A stretch of 64,000 nucleotides of DNA, from positions 34,871-98,870 of the forward strand of contig JACKKE010000013.1 in NCBI GenBank assembly GCA_020637595.1, in the 5' to 3' direction. Below the pieces are notes generated by a model. The model was given only the letters and a program-made list of their open reading frames with translations. It was not told where the DNA came from and did not search any database. Within the stretch, counting starts at the first letter, position 1, and each line of letters begins with the position of its first letter. The stretch is from Rhodobacter sp. Lineage in GTDB: Bacteria > Pseudomonadota > Alphaproteobacteria > Rhodobacterales > Rhodobacteraceae. The position numbers and the translations under genes are program-made. Positions 15,484 to 23,322 of this stretch are shown here, piece after piece.

Positions 15484-17085
15484 ATGACCATTGCCGCACC
15501 CCGCAGCCAGTTGTCCACCCACGAGGTCTTCAATCAGCCCGAGCCACGCCTGCGTGACCCTTTCGCCGACGATCCCGCCCTGCGTGGGGCGCTGGGTCCG
15601 GATCTGGGCGCGGACGCCGACCTGATCGCCTTGGGCGCGGCGCTGGGTTCGGCCGCCATGCGCGAGGCCGCGCGCGACGCCCAGACCCGGCTGCCGGAAC
15701 TGCGCACCTTTGATCGCGCGGGCCGACGTATCGACGAGGTGCATTTTCACCCCGGCTATCATCAGCTCATGGCGCTGGGCCTCGAGGCCGGATACGCCGC
15801 GACCGCCTGGGACGGCACCGGCAGCCACCTGAAGCATGCGGCGATCAACTATATGTTCAGCCAGGTGGAACCGGGTGTCTGTTGCCCGATGACGATGACC
15901 TATGCGGCGGTGCCCGCGCTCGACGCCAACCCGGCGCTGGCCACGCTCTGGCAGCCGCGGCTGACCGCCCGTGGCTATGACCCGACCCGCCGCCCGGTGG
16001 CCGAAAAATCCGCCGTGACGCTGGGCATGGCGATGACGGAAAAACAGGGCGGCTCGGACGTGCGCGCCAATTCCACCCGCGCGGTGCCCGACGGCGAGGG
16101 ATATCGCCTGCACGGCCACAAATGGTTCTGTTCGGCGCCGATGTGCGACGGGTTCCTGACGCTGGCGCACCTGCCCGAGGGGATCAGCTGCTTTCTGGTG
16201 CCGCGCTGGCTGCCTGATGGCTCGCGCAATGCCTTCACCATCCTGCGGCTCAAGGACAAGCTGGGCAACAAGGCCAACGCCTCGAGCGAGATCGAATACG
16301 ACGGCACCTGGGCGCTGCTCCTGGGTGAGCCCGGGCGCGGGGTGCAGACGATCATCGAGATGGTGCACCACACGCGGCTGGACACGGCGATCGCCCCGGC
16401 CGCGCTGATGCGCGCGGCCCTGGCCGAGGCGGTGCACTGGGCGGGCGGGCGCACCACCTTCCAGCGCCGGCTGATCGACCAGCCGTTGATGCGCGCGGTG
16501 CTGGCCGATCTCGCGCTGGAAAGCGAGGCGGCGCTGCTTCTGAGCCTCGACGTGGCGCGGGCCTTCGATGACCCGGCACGCCGGCCCTATGCGCGGCTGT
16601 CAGTGGCGCTGGCCAAGTTCCTGTCGAACAAACGGGCGCCCGGGATGATCTATGAATGCATGGAGTGCCTGGGTGGTATGGGATACGTCGAGGACACGCC
16701 GCTGCCGATGCTCTACCGCGAGGCGCCGCTGAACTCGATCTGGGAAGGGTCGGGCAACGTGATCTGCCTCGACATCCTGCGCACCCTGATCAAGGAGCCC
16801 GAGGCCGGCGCGCAGCTGAAAGCCCGCCTCGATGCGGCACGGGGGCTCGATGCACGGTTCGACGCGGCGCTGGTGGCGCACCGCAGCCGTTGGCCCAACC
16901 TGCCGCCCGAGGCCGAGGCCCGTTGGTTCGCGGAATCGCTGGCGATGCTGCTGACCGGCGCGGTGATGCTGGCGGACAGCCCGGTGGCGGGCGAGTGGCT
17001 GACAACCCGGCTGGGCGAGGCGCGCGGCACGATCACCGGTGCGATGGGCGCGATCGACGCGGGTCCGGTGTTGGCCCGGGTCTGA
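15484..17085 (+). CDS. aidB: AidB-type acyl-CoA dehydrogenase-like protein
   Basis: A 533-residue flavoprotein of the AidB subgroup of acyl-CoA dehydrogenases. Diagnostic segments shared with E. coli AidB are the N-terminal THEVFNQPEP, VRFHP-like DEVHFHPGYH, CPMTMTYAAVP, GMAMTEKQGGSDV, LKDKLGNKANASSE and LYREAPLNSIWEGSGN. AidB is induced by alkylating agents and binds DNA; its catalytic role is not settled. The start follows GAGGAGG. Divergent from ftsB. Two more alkylation-repair genes, an AlkD-like and an AAG-type glycosylase, lie about 10 kb downstream but are not linked as an operon. Confidence 0.92.
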   Translation: MTIAAPRSQLSTHEVFNQPEPRLRDPFADDPALRGALGPDLGADADLIALGAALGSAAMREAARDAQTRLPELRTFDRAGRRIDEVHFHPGYHQLMALGLEAGYAATAWDGTGSHLKHAAINYMFSQVEPGVCCPMTMTYAAVPALDANPALATLWQPRLTARGYDPTRRPVAEKSAVTLGMAMTEKQGGSDVRANSTRAVPDGEGYRLHGHKWFCSAPMCDGFLTLAHLPEGISCFLVPRWLPDGSRNAFTILRLKDKLGNKANASSEIEYDGTWALLLGEPGRGVQTIIEMVHHTRLDTAIAPAALMRAALAEAVHWAGGRTTFQRRLIDQPLMRAVLADLALESEAALLLSLDVARAFDDPARRPYARLSVALAKFLSNKRAPGMIYECMECLGGMGYVEDTPLPMLYREAPLNSIWEGSGNVICLDILRTLIKEPEAGAQLKARLDAARGLDARFDAALVAHRSRWPNLPPEAEARWFAESLAMLLTGAVMLADSPVAGEWLTTRLGEARGTITGAMGAIDAGPVLARV

Positions 17086-17091
17086 GGGCGG

Positions 17092-17119
17092 GTAGGATGG
17101 GCAATATTGCCCATCCTAC
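17092..17119. repeat. Perfect 28-bp palindrome between convergent genes
   Basis: The left arm GTAGGATGGGCAAT is followed at once by its exact reverse complement, giving a 28-bp perfect palindrome with no loop. It begins seven bases after the aidB stop and ends just before the stop of the HTH gene on the other strand, so it can end transcription from both sides. The sequence resembles dispersed palindromic repeats seen in many proteobacteria (REP/BIME-like). Confidence 0.8.
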
Positions 17120-17122
17120 GCA

Positions 17123-17476
17123 TCACTCCATCGCGATGCCCGCCTGCGGCAACAGCGTCGCCACCTTATAAAGCAGCGACCGTGCCGCGCGATGGCGCGG
17201 GTGTCCCTCGTCCTCGGCGATCCGCCGCAGCCCCTCGCCCAGCACTTCGGCCTCGTCGGGCGTCAGCGCGGTGGCCGGCAGCACCAGCGCCGTGCGCAGG
17301 ATATACCCCAGCCCCCGCTCGCCTTCGACCGGGATCCCGGTCGCCGCCATCATCGCCATATCGCGCCAGATCGTGCGCGTCGACACCCCCATCGCGCGGG
17401 CCAGATCCTCGGCGGTGTGCAGCTTGCCGTCACGCAGGATCTGCACGAGGGCAAAGAGCCTCTGGTCGCGTTTCAT
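17123..17476 (-). CDS. Short DeoR/YafY-type HTH regulator lacking an effector domain
   Basis: A 117-residue transcription factor. Residues 1-55 are an HTH_11 winged helix (MKRDQRLFALVQILRDGKLHT, with the recognition helix near STRTIWRDM and GYILR closing the wing). The rest is a short helical segment; the WYL ligand domain of full-length YafY proteins (about 230 residues) is missing. Small forms of this kind are common in Rhodobacterales and often regulate a neighbouring gene. A CTGACA-TGTCAG inverted repeat lies about 35 bases upstream of its start, so autoregulation is likely. Confidence 0.82.
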   Translation of the reverse strand: MKRDQRLFALVQILRDGKLHTAEDLARAMGVSTRTIWRDMAMMAATGIPVEGERGLGYILRTALVLPATALTPDEAEVLGEGLRRIAEDEGHPRHRAARSLLYKVATLLPQAGIAME

Positions 17477-17509
17477 CGGGGTTCCTGAGGTGCGGGATGC
17501 GGGGACATA

Positions 17510-17527
17510 CTGACAAAATACTGTCAG
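17510..17527. promoter_or_regulatory. Candidate operator of the short HTH regulator
   Basis: CTGACA (17510-17515) and TGTCAG (17522-17527) form an inverted repeat with a 6-base AT-rich centre, in the gap between the divergent HTH gene (start 17476) and tatA (start 17648). The site also reads as a direct repeat of ATACTG. Placement just upstream of the regulator suggests autoregulation. Confidence 0.5.
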
Positions 17528-17647
17528 CAGACCGCGCGCGCCAGCCCTTTGCGCGCCGGATTCGGTCTTTGATCGCGGCCGGGCAAGGCCTAAATGTGAC
17601 CCAAGCCAGGCCGCCGCGCGCGGCCGTGCAACTCAACGGAGGTTCAC

Positions 17648-17875
17648 ATGCTGAACAACATCGGCCCTATGGGCGCTCTGCTTATCGTCATCGTCGTTCT
17701 GGTTCTTTTCGGCCGCGGCAAGGTTGCCGGTCTGATGGGCGAGGTCGGCAAGGGCATCACCGCCTTCAAGCGCGGCGTCAGCGACGGCACGCAAGAGCTG
17801 GAGAACCAGCGCCAGCAGGCCGCCGACGAGGCCCGCGACGTGACCCCGCAGAACAACGAGCGCGACAACGCCTGA
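17648..17875 (+). CDS. tatA: Twin-arginine translocase subunit TatA
   Basis: A 75-residue TatA: N-terminal membrane helix (about residues 6-20), the FGRGK hinge at about 21-25, an amphipathic helix (VAGLMGEVGKGITAFKRG) and a charged tail. It forms the variable-size pore that moves folded proteins across the inner membrane. First gene of tatA-tatB-tatC, 65 bases before tatB. The start follows AACGGAGG. Confidence 0.96.
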   Translation: MLNNIGPMGALLIVIVVLVLFGRGKVAGLMGEVGKGITAFKRGVSDGTQELENQRQQAADEARDVTPQNNERDNA

Positions 17876-17940
17876 GGCCCCCCGCCCGGGGCGCGCGCCG
17901 TGCACGCGCGGGCCCCGGGAAAACACCCAAGGAGCGGGTC

Positions 17941-18546
17941 ATGTTCGACATCGGCTGGTCCGAGATGATGGTGATCGGCGTTGTGGCGCTGATCGTGGTG
18001 GGTCCAAAGGATCTGCCCAAGATGTTTCACACCATCGGCCAGTTCACCGGCAAGGCGCGGGGCATGGCGCGTGAGTTCCAGCGCGCGATGGACGCGGCTG
18101 CCCGGGAAACCGGCGTGAACGACATCGCCAAGGATCTGCGCAAGACCGCCTCGGGTCAGAGCTTCAAGGAAGCGGCCGGGTTCGACGAGATCGAGAAGCA
18201 GTTCAAGTCAATCGGCCGCACCGGTCCCGACGTGCGCAAGCCCGCGACCCCCGGCCAGACCCCGGTGGCCAAATCCGATGCCGCGGACAAGCCCGGCATG
18301 GATGACGAAAGCGATGCCGACGAGGCCGCCGCTGCCGGCCATGACGCCGATATGGCCGCGCGCAACGCCGAATTGACGGCGGTCGAGGAAGAGCGCCTGC
18401 GCAAGCAGAAGCGCGCTGACGCGACCCGCCTGAAAGCCGCCGCGATCCGCGCCCGCAAAGAGGCCGAGGCCGCCCAGGCGGCCGCCGACGCCGCCGAGGC
18501 CGAGGCCTGGACCCCCGCCGCGCGCACATCCAAAGACGAGTCCTGA
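17941..18546 (+). CDS. tatB: Twin-arginine translocase subunit TatB
   Basis: A 201-residue TatB: N-terminal segment MFDIGWSEMMVIGVVALIVVGP with the hinge proline, the conserved amphipathic helix (KDLPKMFHTIGQFTGKAR), then a long charged, Ala/Glu-rich tail with a predicted coiled coil (about residues 140-195). TatB with TatC forms the receptor for twin-arginine signal peptides. The ATG at 17941 follows AAGGAGCGG. Twelve bases separate its stop from tatC. Confidence 0.95.
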   Translation: MFDIGWSEMMVIGVVALIVVGPKDLPKMFHTIGQFTGKARGMAREFQRAMDAAARETGVNDIAKDLRKTASGQSFKEAAGFDEIEKQFKSIGRTGPDVRKPATPGQTPVAKSDAADKPGMDDESDADEAAAAGHDADMAARNAELTAVEEERLRKQKRADATRLKAAAIRARKEAEAAQAAADAAEAEAWTPAARTSKDES

Positions 18547-18557
18547 GGCCGCCCCCA

Positions 18558-19448
18558 ATGGCATCGAAACAATCCGCCCAAGATTCCATCGACGACAGCT
18601 CGGCCCCGCTGATCGAGCATCTGGCCGAGTTGCGCACCCGGCTGATCTGGTCGGTCGTGGCCTTCGTCGTGGGCATGCTGATCTGCTTTGCCTTCGGCGA
18701 CCAGCTGCTTGATTTCCTGCTGATGCCGATCGAGGCGACGATGCGCTCGCTGGGCAACCCGAACCCGGTGATGCAATACACCGCGCCGCAGGAATACTTC
18801 TTTACCCTGGTGCAGATCTCGATGGTCGGCGGTCTGGCGCTGTCCTTTCCGGTGATCGCCTACCAGCTCTGGCGGTTCGTCGCGCCGGGGCTCTACCGCA
18901 GCGAAAAGAACGCCTTTCTGCCGTTCCTGATCGCCTCGCCGGTGCTGTTCCTGATGGGGGCCGCATTCGCCCATTTCGTCGTCGTGCCGATGGCGATGGG
19001 CTTTTTCCTGGGCTTTGCCGACCTGCCGTCGATGGTCGCCGCCTATTTCACCGATACCGCCGCCGGTGTCCCCCCGGTTCCGGCCGAAACCCCCGGCGGG
19101 ATCGAGATCGTCTTTAACGGCAAGGTGAACGAGACCCTCGACATCACGCTGAAGATGATCATCGCCTTCGGCCTGTGTTTCCAGCTGCCGGTGCTTCTGA
19201 CGCTGATGGGCAAGGCCGGGCTGATCTCGGCTAAGGGGCTGCGGCACGGGCGCAAATGGGCGATCGTCGGCATCCTGACGCTGGCCGCGCTGGTCACGCC
19301 CCCCGACGTGCTGACGCAGATCATCCTGTTCTCGGTGGTCTACGGGCTTTACGAGATTTCGATCTTCCTCGTCGCCAGCGTCGAGAAGAAACGCAAGGCC
19401 GAGCTGCAGGCCGAAGGCCTGTGGGACGACGAGATGGACGACGAATGA
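18558..19448 (+). CDS. tatC: Twin-arginine translocase subunit TatC
   Basis: A 296-residue inner-membrane protein with six predicted helices. Family segments seen: HLAELRTRLIWS near the N-terminus, the FWRF-like YQLWRFVAPGLYRSEKN, GFCFQLPV-like GLCFQLPVLL, and the late LAALVTPPDVLTQ. It is longer than E. coli TatC by an acidic C-terminal extension and by an insert near residues 170-185 before the fourth helix. The stop overlaps the next gene by four bases (ATGA). Confidence 0.96.
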   Translation: MASKQSAQDSIDDSSAPLIEHLAELRTRLIWSVVAFVVGMLICFAFGDQLLDFLLMPIEATMRSLGNPNPVMQYTAPQEYFFTLVQISMVGGLALSFPVIAYQLWRFVAPGLYRSEKNAFLPFLIASPVLFLMGAAFAHFVVVPMAMGFFLGFADLPSMVAAYFTDTAAGVPPVPAETPGGIEIVFNGKVNETLDITLKMIIAFGLCFQLPVLLTLMGKAGLISAKGLRHGRKWAIVGILTLAALVTPPDVLTQIILFSVVYGLYEISIFLVASVEKKRKAELQAEGLWDDEMDDE

Positions 19449-20287
19449 CCGACGCCACCCTGACGCGCATCGCCGAGGCGCTGGAACGCCTCAGCCCGCC
19501 ACCGGCCCCGGCCCCCGATTTCACCGGCTCGGACGCCTTCGTCTGGCACACCCTGCCCGACCGGATGGAGCCGGTTCCGGTGGTCAACCGCGTGCCGCTG
19601 GACCTGCTGCAGGGCATCGACCGGGTGCGCGACATCCTTCTGGCCAACACGCTGCAATTCGCGCGCGGGCACGCAGCGAACAACGCGCTGCTCTGGGGCG
19701 CACGCGGGATGGGCAAATCCTCGCTGGTCAAGGCCGTGCATGCCGAGGTCCGCGCGCAGGATCTGCCCTGCACCCTCGTCGAGATCCAGCGCGAGGATCT
19801 GCCCTCGGTCGGGCGTCTGCTGAACCACCTGCGCACCGCGCCGGGTGCACGCTTCGTGCTGTTCTGCGACGACCTGTCGTTCTCGCATGACGACCAGCAT
19901 TACAAATCGCTCAAGGCGATCCTCGATGGCGGGATCGAGGGGCGGCCGTCGAACGTGATCCTCTACGCGACTTCGAACCGCCGTCACCTGATGCCGCGCG
20001 ACATGATCGAGAACGAACGCTCGTCGGCGATCAGCCCCTCCGAGGCGGTCGAGGAGAAGGTGTCCCTGTCGGATCGCTTCGGGCTGTGGCTGGGCTTCCA
20101 CCCCTGCACACAAGACGAGTTCCTGGCAATGATCGACGGCTATGTGGCGGCCTGGCGGCTCGAGGTCGACCCGGCGGTGCTGCGCGCCGAGGCGATCGAA
20201 TGGCAGGCGACGCGGGGCTCGCGCTCGGGCCGGGTGGCGTGGCAGTTCTTCTGCGACCTCGCCGGCCGGATGGGCAAGGCGGTCTGA
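19445..20287 (+). CDS. DUF815-family AAA ATPase
   Basis: A 280-residue P-loop protein of the DUF815 family. Walker A is GARGMGKSSL (about residues 83-92), Walker B VLFCDDLSF (about 138-146), and the sensor region holds ILYATSNRRHLMPRDM. Family members are cytosolic and of unknown role; the fold is close to that of AAA+ ATPases such as DnaC/RuvB-like loaders. Translationally coupled to tatC (ATGA overlap), a linkage common in Rhodobacterales but with no known functional link to Tat export. Confidence 0.88.
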   Translation: MTDATLTRIAEALERLSPPPAPAPDFTGSDAFVWHTLPDRMEPVPVVNRVPLDLLQGIDRVRDILLANTLQFARGHAANNALLWGARGMGKSSLVKAVHAEVRAQDLPCTLVEIQREDLPSVGRLLNHLRTAPGARFVLFCDDLSFSHDDQHYKSLKAILDGGIEGRPSNVILYATSNRRHLMPRDMIENERSSAISPSEAVEEKVSLSDRFGLWLGFHPCTQDEFLAMIDGYVAAWRLEVDPAVLRAEAIEWQATRGSRSGRVAWQFFCDLAGRMGKAV

Positions 20288-20299
20288 GTTTGGCCGATC

Positions 20300-20314
20300 C
20301 GGGGCGCTGCCCCG
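20300..20314 (+). terminator. GC hairpin after the tat operon
   Basis: CGGGGC (20300-20305) and GCCCCG (20309-20314) pair across a 3-base loop 12 bases after the DUF815 stop. No clear T tract follows, so termination strength is uncertain. Confidence 0.45.
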
Positions 20315-20427
20315 ACGAATCTCTATGGGCGGATGCACCGTTTTCGGCTACCATCGATGTTGCACCCTATTTTGGTGCACGGGCCCGGCCTGCCGGTGCC
20401 GCACAGTCTTTGCTTCAGGAGATTGGA

Positions 20428-21660
20428 ATGCGTATCGGAGCCATGCTCGGATTCCTGGCAATTGCCGTTGCGCTGGTGGCCAGCCCGCACGGCGGCGCGG
20501 CTCAGGAAACGCCCTCTGACGCCGAAAACCTCGAGGCGGTCGCCGCCGATGGCGGCGTGCGGTCGATCGCGGCCGGCTACGGACATACCTGCGCCGTCAG
20601 CGGGCGCGGCAATGTCTGGTGCTGGGGCGCAAACCAGTTCGGCCAGCTCGGCATCGGCACCACCACCGCCTCGCTCGTGCCGCAACGGGTGACGCTGGGA
20701 ACCCGCATCCGCTCGGTCACTGCCGGCTCGTCCTTCACCTGCGCGCTCAGCACCAGGGGGCGGGCCTATTGCTGGGGCAACAATTACCACGGCGAGCTGG
20801 GGGACACGACGCGCGTCACTCGCACCGCGCCGGTCGAGGTAAGCGGCCTGGGCGAGGGGGTGCGGGCACTGGTCGCCGGGCTCGGGCATACCTGCGCCAT
20901 AAACGCCGATTTCGAGCTGTTGTGCTGGGGCAATAACGAGGGATGGCCGCTGGGCCGCAACGACGTCAGCGACAGTGACCGCCCCCTGCCGGTGCTCGGC
21001 CTCCCCGGCCGGGTGACCGCGGTTGCCGGGGGCACTGGTCACTCCTGCGCCATCGCCCGGCAAGGCCGTCTCTATTGCTGGGGGACGAACAGCTGGGGGC
21101 AACTGGGCACCGGCGAGCCGCAGGGCTCGTATCTGGCCCGGCGAGTCACCGCGATGCGCGACAATGTCCTGGCCGTCGCCGCCGGTGGCAACTCGACCTG
21201 CGCCATCAGCGCCAACAACCGACTGCGCTGCTGGGGGATCAACGTGCACGGGCAGCTGGGCAACGGCGGATCGCCGTCCGGTTTCGAACGCCGGCCGGTG
21301 CCGGTGGCCGACGGACGCCGGTGGGAATCGGTCGCGATGGGGGTGGATTCGCACTCGGACCATAACGGCTTCACCTGTGCCGTCACCATCGGCGGGCTGC
21401 CCTTCTGCTGGGGCTACAACACCAGCGGCCAGCTCGGCAACGGCACCCAAACCGAGGCGTTCCGGCCGGTCGCGGTCTCGGGCATCGGCTCGAATGTGCG
21501 CGAGATGGCGCCCGCCCATAACGGCGAACATAGTTGCGCCATCACCGGCGCCGGGATCGCCTACTGTTGGGGCGGCAACAGCTACGGGCAACTCGGCATC
21601 AACTCGCAGGTCGGGGCGCTGACCCCGCAGCGGGTCCACGGCCGGCTGCACCGCCGCTAG
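20428..21660 (+). CDS. Secreted seven-repeat RCC1-type beta-propeller
   Basis: A 410-residue protein with a signal peptide (about residues 1-27, ending AAQ). The mature part consists of seven RCC1 repeats, each with a cysteine pair in the pattern HTCA...CWGxNxxGQLG, enough for a closed seven-bladed propeller; six repeats have the paired cysteines spaced 12-14 residues apart and the sixth has an insert (DSHSDHNG). The cysteine pairs may form one disulfide per blade, fitting a periplasmic or exported protein. Ligand unknown. The start follows AGGAGA at 20417-20422. No adjacent secretion genes are seen. Confidence 0.87.
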   Translation: MRIGAMLGFLAIAVALVASPHGGAAQETPSDAENLEAVAADGGVRSIAAGYGHTCAVSGRGNVWCWGANQFGQLGIGTTTASLVPQRVTLGTRIRSVTAGSSFTCALSTRGRAYCWGNNYHGELGDTTRVTRTAPVEVSGLGEGVRALVAGLGHTCAINADFELLCWGNNEGWPLGRNDVSDSDRPLPVLGLPGRVTAVAGGTGHSCAIARQGRLYCWGTNSWGQLGTGEPQGSYLARRVTAMRDNVLAVAAGGNSTCAISANNRLRCWGINVHGQLGNGGSPSGFERRPVPVADGRRWESVAMGVDSHSDHNGFTCAVTIGGLPFCWGYNTSGQLGNGTQTEAFRPVAVSGIGSNVREMAPAHNGEHSCAITGAGIAYCWGGNSYGQLGINSQVGALTPQRVHGRLHRR

Positions 21661-21671
21661 GCCGGAGCCGG

Positions 21672-22100
21672 TCAGACCGGCAGCCACCGCCGCAACCGCG
21701 CCCGGTTCACGCCCCGGTCGCCGTACCCGAACCGCGACCGCGAGAACGCGACGATGCGTGTTCCCTCGCCCTCGGGGATCAGCCGGATCGAGACATAATC
21801 AGGGTAGCGCATCAGCGCGGTGCGGGCAATCCAGGTGCTGAATTCCGCATCCCCCTCCAGCAGCATTGCCCCCTCGGCCCGAGCCCGGGCGGCAATCGTC
21901 GCGGCGGTCGTCTCGAACGGTGTCGCCACCACCCGGTTGACGCGCGCGAAATTGGGTGTCGTCGGGTCGGCGGCGGTCAGCGGATCGACATGCCAGCGCG
22001 CGGGATCTGTGGGCGCGAGGCGCACCCACAGGGCAAAGCCCGCGAAGGCGAGCAGCAGGGCCGCAACGGCGGCGATTACCAGAACCATCAGGCGCCTCAT
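21672..22100 (-). CDS. DUF1499 family membrane-anchored protein
   Basis: A 142-residue protein with an N-terminal membrane helix or uncleaved signal (about residues 3-26) followed by a DUF1499 domain with the characteristic end YGDRGVNRARLRRWL. The periplasmic domain is a small alpha/beta fold of unknown role. Convergent with the RCC1 gene, stops 11 bases apart. Possibly co-transcribed with the upstream ureohydrolase, from which it is separated by 72 bases. Confidence 0.83.
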   Translation of the reverse strand: MRRLMVLVIAAVAALLLAFAGFALWVRLAPTDPARWHVDPLTAADPTTPNFARVNRVVATPFETTAATIAARARAEGAMLLEGDAEFSTWIARTALMRYPDYVSIRLIPEGEGTRIVAFSRSRFGYGDRGVNRARLRRWLPV

Positions 22101-22172
22101 CCTGGCCTCGGGTCGTTTGAACCGGGCGGACAGGGTAAGGCGCTGGATCGAGATGTCAAATCTGCGGGGAAT

Positions 22173-23144
22173 TCAGCGCGTTGTCGCGCGCCGCGTCCAG
22201 CCGTAGAGGCACAAGATCTCCATCGCCACATGGGCGCCGGCAATCGCCGTCGCGCCGGTCGTGTCATAGGGTGGCGAGACCTCGACCACGTCGCCGCCGG
22301 TCAGACGGATCCCCGCCAGCCCGCGCAGGATCGCCGCCGCCTGCCAGCTGGCCAGCCCGCCCCAGACCGGGGTGCCGGTGCCGGGCGCAAAGGCCGGGTC
22401 CAGCGCGTCGATGTCGAAGGTCAGATAGCAGGGGCCGTCGCCGATGATCTCGCGCACCCGGGCGGCCACCGCCGCCGGACCCATCTGGTGCACGGCGGGC
22501 GCGTCGATGACATTCATGCCGAGGTAGTCATCGCATTCCGTGCGGATGCCGATCTGCACCGAGTGCCGGGGGTCCACAAAGCCCTGCTTGACCGCCTTGT
22601 ACATCATCGTGCCGTGGTCGATGCGGCTGAGGTCGTCATCGGCCCAGAGGTCGGAATGGGCGTCGAACTGGATCACCCGCATCGGCCCGAATTTCTCGTA
22701 ATGCGCCTGCAGGATCGGCAGGGTGATATAGTGATCGCCGCCCAGTGTCAGCGTGCCCGCGCCGGCGGCCAGGATCCCCGCGGCATGGGCGTGCAGGGTG
22801 GCCGGGAAATCCGCGGTCTTGGCATAGTCAAAGGCCACATCGCCGTAATCGACCACCGTCATTTCGCCCAGCGGGTCATAGCCCCAGCCATAGGGCGGGT
22901 CATAGGGCTGCAGGGTCGAGGCCTCGCGGATCGCGCGCGGGCCGAAACGGGTGCCGGTGCGATGGGTCACCGCCTGGTCGAAAGGCACGCCTGTCACCGC
23001 CAGATCGACGCCGGTCAGATCCTTGGTATACTGCCGCCGCAGAAAGCTGACCGCGCCGCCAAAGGCGTTCTCATAGGCCAGCCCGCGACGCTCCTTGCGG
23101 GTAAAGGCGGTGTCGACCTGGGTCTTGGCGTCCTCGAGGGCCAT
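22173..23144 (-). CDS. speB: Agmatinase-family ureohydrolase
   Basis: A 323-residue arginase-fold hydrolase. Manganese ligands are all present: H138 in GGDH, D161, H163 and D165 in DAHSD, and D244 and D246 in DIDALDP. The likely reaction is cleavage of agmatine to putrescine and urea, though related enzymes use other guanidino compounds (guanidinopropionate, guanidinobutyrate), so substrate is not certain. The start MALEDAKTQV at 23144 is preferred over a longer frame because GGAGC precedes it and the family begins here. Confidence 0.85.
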   Translation of the reverse strand: MALEDAKTQVDTAFTRKERRGLAYENAFGGAVSFLRRQYTKDLTGVDLAVTGVPFDQAVTHRTGTRFGPRAIREASTLQPYDPPYGWGYDPLGEMTVVDYGDVAFDYAKTADFPATLHAHAAGILAAGAGTLTLGGDHYITLPILQAHYEKFGPMRVIQFDAHSDLWADDDLSRIDHGTMMYKAVKQGFVDPRHSVQIGIRTECDDYLGMNVIDAPAVHQMGPAAVAARVREIIGDGPCYLTFDIDALDPAFAPGTGTPVWGGLASWQAAAILRGLAGIRLTGGDVVEVSPPYDTTGATAIAGAHVAMEILCLYGWTRRATTR

Positions 23145-23267
23145 CGTCTGCTCCGTTCTGATGCGCGCGCGATCCGACCAGAAAACCGGTAGCGCCGCAA
23201 GCACCCGCGCCATGCGCAGGGTCTTGCCTGTGTTTCAGCCTGTCACGCGCTGTGAACGGGGGCTGCC

Positions 23268-23295
23268 TTGCATTGCACCTGCGACAGGGTAAAAC
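23268..23295 (+). promoter_or_regulatory. Candidate promoter of glmU-glmS
   Basis: TTGCAT (23268-23273) and TAAAAC (23290-23295) are separated by 16 bases, 28 bases before the glmU start. This is a fair match to a vegetative promoter in a GC-rich alphaproteobacterium. No glmS ribozyme-like structure can be recognised in the leader. Confidence 0.4.
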
Positions 23296-23322
23296 GGGCG
23301 AAAACCAGAGCAGGACGCCGTA

